This document shows, piece after piece, positions 33,750 through 43,001 of a DNA stretch of 64,000 nucleotides. Source of the stretch: Pseudomonadota bacterium (lineage in GTDB: Bacteria > Pseudomonadota > Gammaproteobacteria > Ga0077536); contig JADJYF010000010.1 of assembly GCA_016719885.1 (NCBI GenBank), positions 62,001 to 126,000 of the forward strand, read 5' to 3'. A program made the translations under genes and the position numbers. The notes below the pieces were generated by a model that worked only from the letters and a program-made list of their open reading frames with translations, ran no database searches and was not told where the DNA came from. Positions within the stretch are counted from its first letter, which is position 1, and each line of letters opens with the position of its first letter.

Positions 33750-35330
33750 ATGCAACGCCAGGCCTTTCTGCGCGCCGCTGGCAGTCGTCGCTCCGCCTAC
33801 GATGTAATCGTCATCGGTGGCGGCGCCAATGGCCTCGGCATCGCGCTGGATTGCACCCATCGCGGTCTCGAAGTGCTGCTGCTGGAGCGCGCGGCGTTTG
33901 GCGCGGGCACCTCGTCTCGCAGCAGCAAGCTCATCCACGGTGGCATTCGCTACCTGGCTCAGGCGCAGTTCGGCCTGGTGCGCGAAGCCTTGCACGAGCG
34001 CGCGCTGCTGCTCGGTAACGCGCCCGGCCTGGTCAAGCCGCTGCCCTTCATCCTGCCGGCCGCCAACCGGTTCGAACTCTACAAGTACGCGGCGGGCGTC
34101 AAGCTCTACGACGCGCTGGCCGGCGCACACAAGCTTGCCGCCAGCCGCCTGCTCGATGCCGACGAGACCCGGCGCCTGGTGCCGCAGCTCGGCCGCGCGG
34201 CGCTGGCCGGCAGCGTGTGCTATGCCGACGCGGCTTTCGACGACACGCGCCTGCTGCAGGCGCTGGCCCACGCCGCCGCCGCGCGTGGCGCGACCTTGCT
34301 TAATCACATGCCGGTCGAAGCGCTGCTCAAGAACGCGCGTGGCCAGGTGCGTGGCGTTGCCGCCCGCGATGCGCTGGACGGCCACACCCACGAATACGAA
34401 GCACGAGTCGTGATCAATGCCAGCGGCGTGCATGGCGACGCGGTGCGACGCCTCGCGGACGCCTCGCTGGGCGCCGAGATCCTGCCGAGCCAAGGCACCC
34501 ACCTCGTGGTGCCGAAACGCTTCCATACCTCGGACCATGCGCTGGTCATGCCGCGCACGCCCGACGGGCGCGTGATGTTCGTCATTCCCTGGCACGAGCA
34601 CGTGTTGCTCGGCACCACCGATACCGCGCTCGAGCGGCTCGACGTTCCGCCGCGGCCGCGACGCGAGGAGGTGGACATGATCCTCGCCGTCACCGCGCGT
34701 CACCTGCATCGCGCGCCGCGTCATGACGACGTGCTGAGCTGCTTTGCCGGCGTGCGGCCACTGGCGGCGGCGCCGGGCGGCGCACGCTCGTCGAAGATCT
34801 CCCGCGAACACGCCATCACCATCGATGAGTCGGGCCTGGTGACGGTGAGCGGCGGCAAGTGGACCACCTATCGCCGCGTCGCCGAACAGTGCGTCGACGC
34901 GGCGTTGAAGGCGGCGGGCTTGCGCGCGAACGATGCCAGCACCCGCGAGCTGGCCTTGCTGACGCCGCAGGGCACGCGCGATGGCGTGGACGCCGTCGGC
35001 TTTCCGGCGCGCGGCGTCGCGCAGCTCGGCGCCGAGCAGACGACGCTCGCCGCACCCCTGCATGCTTCGCTGCCCTACAGCGGCGCGCACTTCGCCTACG
35101 CGGCGCGCAACGAGATGGCGATGACGGTGGCGGATGCCCTGAGCTACCACACGCGCGCGCTGTTCATCGATGCGCGCGCCGCCCTCGACATCGCACCGCG
35201 CGTGGCCAGCATCATGGCCAGCGAACTGCAACGCGACGCGGCATGGATGGCGTCCGAGCTCGAACAACTGCGCGCCATCGCGGCACCCTTCATCCTCACT
35301 CCCACTCCAGTTCGCGAAACGCGCGGCTGA
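33750..35330 (+). CDS. glpD: Aerobic glycerol-3-phosphate dehydrogenase
   Basis: 526 residues. FAD site VIVIGGGANGLGIALDCTHRG, then SSRSSKLIHGGIRYL, which is the GlpD signature, and the second family motif in GGKWTTYR at about 370. It oxidises glycerol 3-phosphate to dihydroxyacetone phosphate at the inner membrane and passes electrons to quinone. The C-terminal regulatory domain is present. Its 3' end overlaps the convergent metallohydrolase gene by 35 bases. Confidence 0.96.
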   Translation: MQRQAFLRAAGSRRSAYDVIVIGGGANGLGIALDCTHRGLEVLLLERAAFGAGTSSRSSKLIHGGIRYLAQAQFGLVREALHERALLLGNAPGLVKPLPFILPAANRFELYKYAAGVKLYDALAGAHKLAASRLLDADETRRLVPQLGRAALAGSVCYADAAFDDTRLLQALAHAAAARGATLLNHMPVEALLKNARGQVRGVAARDALDGHTHEYEARVVINASGVHGDAVRRLADASLGAEILPSQGTHLVVPKRFHTSDHALVMPRTPDGRVMFVIPWHEHVLLGTTDTALERLDVPPRPRREEVDMILAVTARHLHRAPRHDDVLSCFAGVRPLAAAPGGARSSKISREHAITIDESGLVTVSGGKWTTYRRVAEQCVDAALKAAGLRANDASTRELALLTPQGTRDGVDAVGFPARGVAQLGAEQTTLAAPLHASLPYSGAHFAYAARNEMAMTVADALSYHTRALFIDARAALDIAPRVASIMASELQRDAAWMASELEQLRAIAAPFILTPTPVRETRG

Positions 35331-36216
35331 CGTTGAGCGGATGGGCGCGCGCGGTGAGCTGCCAGTGGGCAAGCTCGCGCGTCGCGACGCTGTGCTTGGC
35401 ATCCTCGATGAACTCACCGCGCGCGATGGCGGCGCGAGTGTCCACCAGCAGCGCATCGAGATAGGTCTGCTCGGCTAGCGCACCTTGCGGCCAGTGCTCG
35501 TCCAGCGGCCCGTGCCCGGGCACGACGCGCGCATAGGGGAGCCCGCTCGCGGCCTTGAGCCAGGCCAGCCAGCCTTTGACGCTGCCGTCCAGCACCGGCA
35601 GCCGCTCGCGGAACACGAGGTCGCCGCTGAACAGCGTGCCGGTTGTTTCGTCGAGTACCGTGAGATCCGTTTCGGTATGCGCTGTCGCCACGGCCGTCAG
35701 CAGCAGCGAGCGTCCGCCGAGATCGAGTCGCGTCGGTTCGGCGACGAGACGGCTCGGCGTCACCAGCGCCGCGGCATCGTGCCGACCGTCGAGTTCGGCG
35801 GAGAAATTCTCGATGAAGAAATCGCGGCTGGCCTCGAGGTTGTCAGGCAGACGCGCGGCGCCGACAAACTCGGCGCCTCCTTCTGCAAACGCGGCGTTGC
35901 CGAGCACATGATCAAAGTGCACGTGGGTGTTGATGACATGGCAGATGGGCTTGTCGGTGAGCTGTTCGATGGCGGCGCGCAAGGCGCGCCCGGTGGCGAG
36001 CGACCCACCGGTGTCGATCACGGCCACGCAGCGCGCGCCGACCACGACGCCGAGATTGGCGCTGTCGCCGCGCGCGGCGTCATCGATGTCCGCTATCTGG
36101 CCGCGATGCATGTAGACGCCGGGCGCGATGGCCGTCAGAAAGCTGTCGTCCGCGCGCGTGCACGGCGCCGAGATCAGCATCAGCAAGGCCAGTAAGCAAA
36201 GGGTGGCTGGAGACAT
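35296..36216 (-). CDS. Periplasmic metallo-beta-lactamase-fold hydrolase (quinoprotein relay type)
   Basis: 306 residues. A signal peptide (LCLLALLMLISAPCTRA) precedes a zinc-hydrolase core with THVHFDH at about residue 97, TAHTETDL, LFSGDLVF and VPGHGPL. The pattern NTHVHFDHVLGNAAF resembles the 'quinoprotein relay system zinc metallohydrolase' group found beside PQQ dehydrogenases; none is in this window. The substrate is unknown. It overlaps glpD tail-to-tail. Confidence 0.85.
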   Translation of the reverse strand: MSPATLCLLALLMLISAPCTRADDSFLTAIAPGVYMHRGQIADIDDAARGDSANLGVVVGARCVAVIDTGGSLATGRALRAAIEQLTDKPICHVINTHVHFDHVLGNAAFAEGGAEFVGAARLPDNLEASRDFFIENFSAELDGRHDAAALVTPSRLVAEPTRLDLGGRSLLLTAVATAHTETDLTVLDETTGTLFSGDLVFRERLPVLDGSVKGWLAWLKAASGLPYARVVPGHGPLDEHWPQGALAEQTYLDALLVDTRAAIARGEFIEDAKHSVATRELAHWQLTARAHPLNVSRAFRELEWE

Positions 36217-36280
36217 GGGGGTCGCTTCCGGACGGAACGACCAACATCATAAGCGCTGCATGGGCAGCGCGGCAGCGGCG

Positions 36281-37138
36281 TCAGCTGTTGGCGACGGCGC
36301 GCAGATCGGCCTGCTGCCCGACGCGGGCGGTGGCCAGGTTGCCGTAGAGATGACTGAGGACGTCGCGACCTTCCTCGGTCTGCTCGAGATAGCTGGCGCC
36401 GACGCCGATGTAGGGCGCGACGCTCTTGTCGAAGAAATTCGGATAGGCCGTCAGCAGATCGCCCGGCCGTGCATAGCCCAGCGCATTGTTGAATCCGATC
36501 TCCTCGAACTCGTAGAAGATGGCCGACAGCTTGGATAGGTAGCGCGGGTCGCTCAGTTGGCCGATCAGATCGGCGGCACGTACCAGTCCCGGAAAATCAT
36601 CGGTCTGTGCGTACCACGGGTCGTCGGGCACCGGAAAGCGCGTGCGCTCTATGCAGGCGTTGACGAAGCGCGTGTCGACCAGGTCGCTGTCGAAGAAATG
36701 TTCTTCGATGAAACGCTTGCCGCGATTGACGTGCACCGGCATCAGCACCGCGTCGCTGGTGCCCGCCACCGCGCGGAAAGTCTGGCCGTCGACGCCGGTC
36801 GCGAGCGCGCTCGCGGTATCGGTGCGACACAGGCCACGGACGTAGCCGATGTCATGACACAGCAGGGCGATGACGGTGTTGCACCAGGTTTCGGCTGACA
36901 CGCTGCGCTCGCGCTCCTGCTTGGCCTTCAGGATCTGCAGGCCCACCATGGTCACGTGGGTGGTATGTTCGACGTTGTGATACAGCGCATCGCTGCGCGC
37001 GATGGCGGCGAGCGCGGTATGGGCGACGGTGACGGCGAGATCGAGCCGCGCCCCGGAAGCACGCGGGTACAGCGTACGGAAATGTTCCGTCGCACGCTCA
37101 CTGACTATCGCGGTCAGCACACTGGTGACGTTCAACAT
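36281..37138 (-). CDS. HD-domain metal-dependent phosphohydrolase
   Basis: 285 residues, soluble. The HD motif is split as usual: HNVEHTTHV at about residue 54 and LLCHDIGYVRG at about 92, followed by a helical domain with HVNRGKRFIEEHFF supplying later His ligands. This arrangement resembles cyclic-nucleotide phosphodiesterase/HDc proteins. No sensor or GGDEF domain is attached. It stands alone between the metallohydrolase and the pob-pca operon; substrate unknown. Confidence 0.85.
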   Translation of the reverse strand: MLNVTSVLTAIVSERATEHFRTLYPRASGARLDLAVTVAHTALAAIARSDALYHNVEHTTHVTMVGLQILKAKQERERSVSAETWCNTVIALLCHDIGYVRGLCRTDTASALATGVDGQTFRAVAGTSDAVLMPVHVNRGKRFIEEHFFDSDLVDTRFVNACIERTRFPVPDDPWYAQTDDFPGLVRAADLIGQLSDPRYLSKLSAIFYEFEEIGFNNALGYARPGDLLTAYPNFFDKSVAPYIGVGASYLEQTEEGRDVLSHLYGNLATARVGQQADLRAVANS

Positions 37139-37292
37139 GTCGGGCGCGTCACTTTCTCTATTGTACGTTTGCCTTCTGGTCCGTCATAAAGCACGGTACG
37201 GTTGTTGGCGAGTATAGGCACGGAGTGCCGGACTGTCCGCTGTCAGCGGCTGAAGTGTGACAAACTTGAGGTATCGTGAAAGTGCCGCTTGC

Positions 37293-37313
37293 GAGCGCGC
37301 GCAAGGCGCGCTC
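37293..37313 (-). terminator. GC-rich hairpin after the pob-pca-P450 operon
   Basis: GAGCGCGC (37293-37300), a five-base loop and GCGCGCTC (37306-37313) form a perfect 8-bp stem about 20 bases past the P450 stop on the minus strand. No clear U-tract follows, so intrinsic termination is uncertain; it may instead protect the mRNA end. The remaining bases to 37138 hold no recognisable gene. Confidence 0.35.
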
Positions 37314-37330
37314 CGCGACAGGCTGGCGGC

Positions 37331-38527
37331 TCAAGCCGCGTGAAACTTGAGCGGCAGTGCGGCGAGGCTGTGCACGGCGTTGCCGACCCGCCATTCGGGG
37401 GCGCCCGCCAATTCGATACGCGCCACGCGCGCCGTGAGGGCGGCGAGCAAAGCGGCAATCTCCTGGCGCGCCACGTGCTGGCCAACGCATACGTGGATGC
37501 CGCTGCCGAAGGCCACATGGGGATGGGGCGCGCGCCCGATGTCGAAGCGCTCGGCGTCCTGCCAGCGCGCCGTGTCGCGGTTGGCGGCGCCCATCACGCA
37601 CAAGAGCTTGGTATCGGCCGGCATGGCCAAGGCCCCGAAGGCGACTTCGACGGTGCTGGTACGACAGAATGTGTGTACCGGCGACTCGTAACGCAATACC
37701 TCGTCCACGGCCGCCATCGCGAGCCGCGGTTCACGACGCAGCAGGCGCCACTGGTCGGGGTGGGTCGCGAAGCAATACAGCAGGTTGGCGAGCGTCGCCA
37801 CGGTGGTATCGATGCCGGCGGACAGCAGCGAACGCACCAGCAGAGAAGCTTCATCGGGCGTCACTTCCTCGCGATCGGCGGCGGCGTAGATGGCCGCGCC
37901 GAAGCCGTCGGCGGCGAGCGCCTCGCGCGCGCAGCGCGCGCTGATCCACGGCACGATGTCGGCGGCCTGGGCAAGGGCGGCACGGCGCACGGCGTTGTCC
38001 GGGCCGAGGGCATCGAACACCATGTGGCCATAGGCCAGCAGCTTGTCACGCCCGTCGCGCGCCACGCCCACCGCGTCGCCGAACACTTCGAGGGGAAAGG
38101 CCGCCGCCAGCGCGCTCACGCCGTCCAGCGTGCCTCGCGTCAGCGCCTCGTCGACCAGGCGTGCGGCGACCGCGGCGAAACGCGGCTCGAGGGCGCGCAC
38201 CGCCTGCGGCGACAGCGCGCGCGCCATGACCCGGCGCGTGCGTTCGTGATCGGGCGGGTCGACTTCGAGAATGATGCTCGGCGCTCGCCACGGCGGCTCG
38301 CGCGAAAAATCGGCAAGACCGACGCCGCGTGCCGAACTGAAGCGTCGCCAGTCACGGAACGCCGCTTCGACGACCTCGATGTGGCCGCTCGCGCATACGC
38401 CGTAACGCGGGATCCAGACCAGCGGTCCGCATTCGCGCAGGGCGCGGTAGTAGGCGGCGGGCTCGCGCAGCAGCGCCGCGTCGTAGGGGTCGACGTCGAA
38501 TTCCGGCAGCCTGGCGGGGCCGATCAC
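37331..38527 (-). CDS. CYP199-like cytochrome P450 (4-methoxybenzoate-type O-demethylase)
   Basis: 398 residues. Strong resemblance to CYP199A of R. palustris: FSSARGVGLADFSREPPWRAP, LLVRSLLSAGIDTTV in the I-helix, DEVLRYESPVHTF for ExxR, ANRDTARW, and the heme loop FGSGIHVCVGQHVAR with Cys near 346. CYP199 enzymes demethylate or hydroxylate para-substituted benzoates, giving 4-hydroxybenzoate from 4-methoxybenzoate. It is the last gene of the pob-pca operon, one base after pcaB, so its product enters the pathway encoded upstream. No dedicated [2Fe-2S] ferredoxin gene is adjacent. Confidence 0.9.
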   Translation of the reverse strand: MIGPARLPEFDVDPYDAALLREPAAYYRALRECGPLVWIPRYGVCASGHIEVVEAAFRDWRRFSSARGVGLADFSREPPWRAPSIILEVDPPDHERTRRVMARALSPQAVRALEPRFAAVAARLVDEALTRGTLDGVSALAAAFPLEVFGDAVGVARDGRDKLLAYGHMVFDALGPDNAVRRAALAQAADIVPWISARCAREALAADGFGAAIYAAADREEVTPDEASLLVRSLLSAGIDTTVATLANLLYCFATHPDQWRLLRREPRLAMAAVDEVLRYESPVHTFCRTSTVEVAFGALAMPADTKLLCVMGAANRDTARWQDAERFDIGRAPHPHVAFGSGIHVCVGQHVARQEIAALLAALTARVARIELAGAPEWRVGNAVHSLAALPLKFHAA

Positions 38528-38528
38528 C

Positions 38529-39890
38529 TCAGCTCGCCGCGCGCCCGGCGCGCCATGCCCGGTAGCGCGCCATCACCTCGTCGATGAAGACGGCGCTGGC
38601 GCCGAGATAATTGCGCGGCGCCATGACCTCGGCCAGGCCCTCGCTACCGAGTTCCCGCCGCACCGTGGCATCGTCGGCCAGCACCGTCGCGAGCGGCACG
38701 CCGCGTTCGACGGCCGTCACCACGGCTTGCTTCAGCAGGGCCTGCGCGGCGCCGCGCCCGAGACTCGGCGCGAGCGCCATGGCCACCGCTTCCGCCATCA
38801 CCAGGCCCTGGCCGCGTTCGAGGTTGGCGCGCATCGCCTCGCCGTGCACGCGCAGGCCATCGAGGGCGACGTGCAGTTGCTCGAGCATGCCGCCGACCGT
38901 CACGAACATCTCGCGCAGCGCTTGCCACTCGGCATGCCAGGCGCCGCTGGCGCGCTCATGGGCGTGGCTGAAGCAGGAGAACAACGCGGCAAGTTGACCG
39001 GGCACGCGATGCGCGCCGGCCACCACCGCGATGGCCGCGACCGGGTTGCGCTTGTGCGGCATGGCGGTGGAGCCGCCGCGCGCGCCGCCGCCCCCTTCAC
39101 TCAGTTCTGCCACTTCGCTCTGCATCATGAGAATCAAATCATTGCCGAGCTTGCCGGCGCTGGCCGCCAGCATTGCCAGCGCCGCCGCCAATGCACGGGG
39201 CGCGCTCCGCTCGGTATGCCAGGGCAACACCGCGCACAGCTCGAGATCGCGCGCCACTGCGTCGCGCAGTTCGACACCGCGCGACCCGTAGGCGGCCAGC
39301 GTGCCGGCGGCGCCGCCGAACTGCAGCGGCAAGGCGTTCGCGAGCCGCTCGCATTCCGCCGCGCCATTCAACATCGCGTGCAACCACAGCGCGCACTTGT
39401 AGCCGAACACCGTCGGCAGCGCGTGCTGCGACAAGGTGCGCGCCACCATCAAGGTGTCGCGATGGTCACCGCACAGCCTGGCGAGCTCGGCGGTGATCGC
39501 CGAGAGTTCGCCCAGCAACACATCGAGCGCGGCGCGCGCTTGCAGCATCAAGGCGCTGTCCATCACGTCTTGCGTGCTCGAACCCCAATGCACGTAGCAC
39601 GCGGCAGCGGCATCGCGCTTCGCGACCAGCGCGGTCAGCGCCGCGACCAACGGAATGGTCGGGCTGCTGCTCGCGGCGGTTTCGCGCTTGATGGCGTCGA
39701 TGTCGAAGTGCGAGACCTCGCACGCACTGGCAATGATGGCGGCGGCCGGCACCGGGATCATGCCGAGCGCGGCTTGGGCGCGTGCCAGCGCTGCTTCGAA
39801 TTGGAGCATGCGCGAAAGCGTCGCCCGCGCGTCGAACAGCGCGGCCACCCGCGGCGACGCCAGGTAGGCGTCGGCCAGGGAATCAAACAT
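38529..39890 (-). CDS. pcaB: 3-carboxy-cis,cis-muconate cycloisomerase
   Basis: 453 residues, fumarase/aspartase superfamily. The signature loop GGSTAMPHKRNPVAA is at about residue 270, SSTQDVMDSA around 105 and RTLSQHALPT around 157. It lactonises 3-carboxy-cis,cis-muconate to gamma-carboxymuconolactone. The start overlaps the pobA stop by eight bases. The next enzymes, PcaC and PcaD, are not encoded in the window. Confidence 0.95.
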   Translation of the reverse strand: MFDSLADAYLASPRVAALFDARATLSRMLQFEAALARAQAALGMIPVPAAAIIASACEVSHFDIDAIKRETAASSSPTIPLVAALTALVAKRDAAAACYVHWGSSTQDVMDSALMLQARAALDVLLGELSAITAELARLCGDHRDTLMVARTLSQHALPTVFGYKCALWLHAMLNGAAECERLANALPLQFGGAAGTLAAYGSRGVELRDAVARDLELCAVLPWHTERSAPRALAAALAMLAASAGKLGNDLILMMQSEVAELSEGGGGARGGSTAMPHKRNPVAAIAVVAGAHRVPGQLAALFSCFSHAHERASGAWHAEWQALREMFVTVGGMLEQLHVALDGLRVHGEAMRANLERGQGLVMAEAVAMALAPSLGRGAAQALLKQAVVTAVERGVPLATVLADDATVRRELGSEGLAEVMAPRNYLGASAVFIDEVMARYRAWRAGRAAS

Positions 39891-41061
39891 GGCGCGGCAG
39901 GCCCACGTAGTTCTCGGCCAGCGCGGTCTGCGCGGCGCGTGACGAGGCGAGGTAATCGAACTCGGCGCGTTGCAGGCGGCGCGCGAAGCTGTCGTCGTGC
40001 AGACGGTGAGTGATGGCGGTGAACCACCACGAAAAGCGCTCGGCTTTCCAGACTCGTTTGAGACAGGTTTCGGAATAGCGCGCCAGCGCCGCCTCGTCGT
40101 CTTTACGCAGGGCGGCGCACAGCGCCGCCGCCAGCGCTTCGACGTCGGCGAAGGCGAGGTTCAAGCCCTTGGCGCCGGTCGGCGGCACGATGTGGGCGGC
40201 GTCCCCCGCCAGCAACAGGCGACCATATTGCATCGGCTCGGCGACGAAGCTGCGCAGCGGCGCGATGCTCTTTTCTATCGATGGCCCCGTCACCAGGCGC
40301 GCGGCCACGTCGCGCGGCAGACGCGCGCGAAGTTCATCCCAGAAGCGCTGGTCCGACCAGTCATCGACGTGCTCGTCGACGCCGACCTGCACGTAATAGC
40401 GGCTGCGCGTCGGCGAGCGCATGCTGCACAGGGCGAAGCCACGCTCGTGGCTGGCGTAGATCAATTCCGGCGCCACCGGCGGCGTATCGCACAGCACGCC
40501 CAGCCAGCCGCTCGGATAGACGCGCTCGTATTCGCGCAGTCCCGCGATCGCCGGCCGCGACACGCCGTGGAAGCCATCGCAACCGGCGATGAAGCGGCAG
40601 CGGAAATGCAGGGCTTCGCCGGCAACCGTGCACGACAGCGCGGCGCGCGTGTCGGTCAGCCCTGCCAGCGTCACCTGCGCGGCTTCGTAATGGATGCGGC
40701 TGCCGATGCTGTCGTGGGCGAGGTTGAGGTCACGCGTGATCTCGGTCTGGCCGTAGATCAATACCGATTTGCCGGTCAGTTCACGAAAGTCGATGTGCAG
40801 GCGCTCACCGTCGCAGGCGAGTTCGATGCCGTCGTGCACCAGCCCTTCTCGTTGCATGCGCGCGCCGACTTCGCAGGCGTTCAACAGGTCGACCGCGCCC
40901 TGTTCCAGCACGCCGGCGCGGATGCGTCCTTCGACGTGCGCGCGCGACTGCCGCTCGACGATCACGAAGCTGATACCCGCGCGCGCCAGCATCCAGCCGA
41001 GCATGAGGCCGGCCGGGCCGGCGCCGACGATGCCGACCTCGACGTCGAGCGCGGTCGCCAT
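39883..41061 (-). CDS. pobA: 4-hydroxybenzoate 3-monooxygenase
   Basis: 392 residues, the normal PobA length. FAD-binding GIVGAGPAGLMLG at the N-terminus, ERQSRAHVEGRIRAGVLEQG (the substrate/FAD loop with the conserved Arg), CDGFHGVSR and LLLAGDAAHIVPPTGAKGLN. It hydroxylates 4-hydroxybenzoate to protocatechuate with NADPH. Two bases separate it from pcaG. The product feeds directly into PcaGH, and the substrate can come from the CYP199-like enzyme in the same operon. Confidence 0.96.
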   Translation of the reverse strand: MATALDVEVGIVGAGPAGLMLGWMLARAGISFVIVERQSRAHVEGRIRAGVLEQGAVDLLNACEVGARMQREGLVHDGIELACDGERLHIDFRELTGKSVLIYGQTEITRDLNLAHDSIGSRIHYEAAQVTLAGLTDTRAALSCTVAGEALHFRCRFIAGCDGFHGVSRPAIAGLREYERVYPSGWLGVLCDTPPVAPELIYASHERGFALCSMRSPTRSRYYVQVGVDEHVDDWSDQRFWDELRARLPRDVAARLVTGPSIEKSIAPLRSFVAEPMQYGRLLLAGDAAHIVPPTGAKGLNLAFADVEALAAALCAALRKDDEAALARYSETCLKRVWKAERFSWWFTAITHRLHDDSFARRLQRAEFDYLASSRAAQTALAENYVGLPRHV

Positions 41062-41063
41062 GC

Positions 41064-41591
41064 TCAGAGCGCGAAGAACACTGTCTCGTGTTCCCCCTGC
41101 AGGTGGATGTCGAACTCGAAGTGGCCGGCGTGTGCGCGCGCCAGGAGGGTCTGGCGCCGCGCGGCCGGCACGCAGGCGAGCACCGCATCGGCGTCATGCA
41201 GCGCCGCATCCGCCGGAAAATAGACCCGCGTATAGAGATGCTGCAGGAGCCCGCGCGCCATCACCAGGAGATTGATGTGCGGCGCCTGCCAGCCGCCATC
41301 GGGCGCCGGCACGCGGCCGGGCTTGATGGTTTCGAAACGAAATCCACCGTCGGCGTCGACCCCGCGGCGACCCAGGCCACGAAAGCCCTGCGTGGCTTCG
41401 GCGTGGTAACGACCGTCCGCGTCGGCCTGCCAGATCTCAAGCAAGGCATCCGGTACCGGCGCGCCGTCACCGTCGAGCACGCGCCCGCGCAGGCTGAGGT
41501 CGCAGACCGGGCAAAGGCGCCAGGCGTCGGGCCAGTCGAGGCCGATGCGAAAGTACGGGCCGACGGTCTGCGAAGGCGTGAGCGCGCTCAT
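41064..41591 (-). CDS. pcaG: Protocatechuate 3,4-dioxygenase alpha subunit
   Basis: 175 residues from the ATG at 41591, which overlaps the pcaH stop. TPSQTVGPYFRIGL at the N-terminus, LLEIWQADADGRY and a family middle with FETIKPGRVP and HINLLVMARGLLQHLYTRVYF. The alpha chain keeps the fold but has no iron site. It pairs with PcaH in the intradiol ring-cleaving enzyme of the beta-ketoadipate pathway. Confidence 0.95.
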   Translation of the reverse strand: MSALTPSQTVGPYFRIGLDWPDAWRLCPVCDLSLRGRVLDGDGAPVPDALLEIWQADADGRYHAEATQGFRGLGRRGVDADGGFRFETIKPGRVPAPDGGWQAPHINLLVMARGLLQHLYTRVYFPADAALHDADAVLACVPAARRQTLLARAHAGHFEFDIHLQGEHETVFFAL

Positions 41592-42313
41592 GGCCGCCCC
41601 TCCCAGGGCGTGCCGTCGGCGCCGCGCAGCACGATGTCGAACTCGTAAGCCATGGCGTAATCGGGCTCGCTGCAGGTGATATCGAAGCGCGACACCAGGC
41701 GCGCACGGGCGGCCTCGTCGGGCACGCCCATGAAGATCGGATCCAGCGGCAAGGTCGGGTCGCCGGGAAAATACATCTGCGTGACGAGCCGCGTCGCCCA
41801 CGCCTGGCCGAACAGCGAGAAATGGATGTGCTTGGGCCGCCAGGCGTTGTAGTGATTGCCCCACGGGTAGATGCCGGGCTCGATGGTGAGGAAGCGGTAA
41901 CGGCCTTCGTCGTCGGTCAGCACCGCGCCGCGACCGCTGAAATTGGGGTCCAGCGGTGCATCGTGGCGGTCGCCGTCATGCAGGTAGCGACCGGCGGCAT
42001 TGGCCTGCCACACCTCCACCAGCGCGCCGCGTTCAGGGCGTCCGCGCTCGTCGAGCAGCCGGCCATGCACGATGATGCGTTGGCCCAGGGCCTCGCCGCC
42101 CCGCGCGCCGGCTGGACGCGTGAGATCGTGGCCCGCATGCCCCAGCCGCTCGCGCCCGCAGCGCGGGCCGCTCACTTCCGACAAGGTCTCGGGAATGACT
42201 ACCAAGGCTTCGCGCGGCGCGCGCTTGGCGCTCGAGCGATAGGCGTCGGTGGCGTTGGCCGGGTGGATGCCCGGCGCCACCGGCGCATAGAGTCGCGACG
42301 TGCTCATGCTCAT
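41588..42313 (-). CDS. pcaH: Protocatechuate 3,4-dioxygenase beta subunit
   Basis: About 241 residues; the start is one of two close ATGs (42313 or 42307) behind GAGG. Iron ligands are visible as Tyr in EPGIYPWGNHYNAW (two tyrosines) and the two histidines in RPKHIHFSLFG. LVEVWQANAAGRY and FSGRGAV are shared with other PcaH chains. It carries the ferric site that cleaves protocatechuate between the hydroxyls to 3-carboxy-cis,cis-muconate. Confidence 0.96.
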   Translation of the reverse strand: MSMSTSRLYAPVAPGIHPANATDAYRSSAKRAPREALVVIPETLSEVSGPRCGRERLGHAGHDLTRPAGARGGEALGQRIIVHGRLLDERGRPERGALVEVWQANAAGRYLHDGDRHDAPLDPNFSGRGAVLTDDEGRYRFLTIEPGIYPWGNHYNAWRPKHIHFSLFGQAWATRLVTQMYFPGDPTLPLDPIFMGVPDEAARARLVSRFDITCSEPDYAMAYEFDIVLRGADGTPWEGRP

Positions 42314-42320
42314 CTCATCC

Positions 42321-43001
42321 TCAGGCGGCGCGATCGCTCTGCAGGGCACGACAGCTGTCGGCGAACGTCAGCGGCGCGCCGGTGTTGGCCTGCAGTTCGG
42401 CAGCGCTGAGGCCGGCCACCATGTCGGTGACCACCAGCCCGCCGGGCGTGATGTCGATGACGGCGAGATCCGAGTACACGCGGTGCACGCAATTGAGACC
42501 GGTCAGCGGCAGGTCGCAACGTTCGACGATCTTATGCGCACCGTCCTTGGCGACATGGGTAGCCAGCATCACCCACACCTGGCGCGCGCCGGCCACCAGG
42601 TCCATGGCACCGCCGACCGCTGGCGGCTTGGGCCCCGGCAAGGCCCAGTTGGCAAGATCGCCATTGGCCGCCACCTGGTAGGCGCCGAGGATCGAGATGT
42701 CGATATGGCCGCCCCGGATCATGGCGAAGGAATCGGCATGATGAAAATACGAACCACCGGGCAGGATGGTGACCGGCTGCTTGCCGGCATTGATCAAGTC
42801 CATGTCTTCCTCGCCGGCGGTGGGCGCCGGGCCCATGCCCAGCAGGCCGTTCTCCGAATGCAGCACGAACTCGCGGCCTGGCACCGGGTAGTCGGCGACC
42901 AGCATCGGCATGCCGATGCCGAGATTCACGTATGCACCGTTGGGAATGTCGCGCGCGACGCGCCGGGCAATGTCTTCCGACGAAAGTGCCTTGACCATCA
43001 T
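42321..43001 (-). CDS. pcaJ: 3-oxoadipate CoA-transferase subunit B
   Basis: About 226 residues. NLGIGMPMLVADY, then LHSENGLLGMGP with the catalytic Glu of class I CoA transferases, NAGKQPVTILPGGSYF and GGAMDLVAGARQVWV. AGGAGAG precedes two adjacent ATGs (43001, 42998), the first overlapping the stop of subunit A. With PcaI it activates beta-ketoadipate using succinyl-CoA. SCOT-type acetoacetate transferase is the alternative, but the pca neighbours decide. Confidence 0.92.
   Translation of the reverse strand: MMVKALSSEDIARRVARDIPNGAYVNLGIGMPMLVADYPVPGREFVLHSENGLLGMGPAPTAGEEDMDLINAGKQPVTILPGGSYFHHADSFAMIRGGHIDISILGAYQVAANGDLANWALPGPKPPAVGGAMDLVAGARQVWVMLATHVAKDGAHKIVERCDLPLTGLNCVHRVYSDLAVIDITPGGLVVTDMVAGLSAAELQANTGAPLTFADSCRALQSDRAA

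Noticed and set aside
37293..37313. Strong rho-independent terminator after the P450
   Set aside because: The 8-bp GC stem is real, but no U-tract follows on the minus strand, so it is reported only at low confidence.
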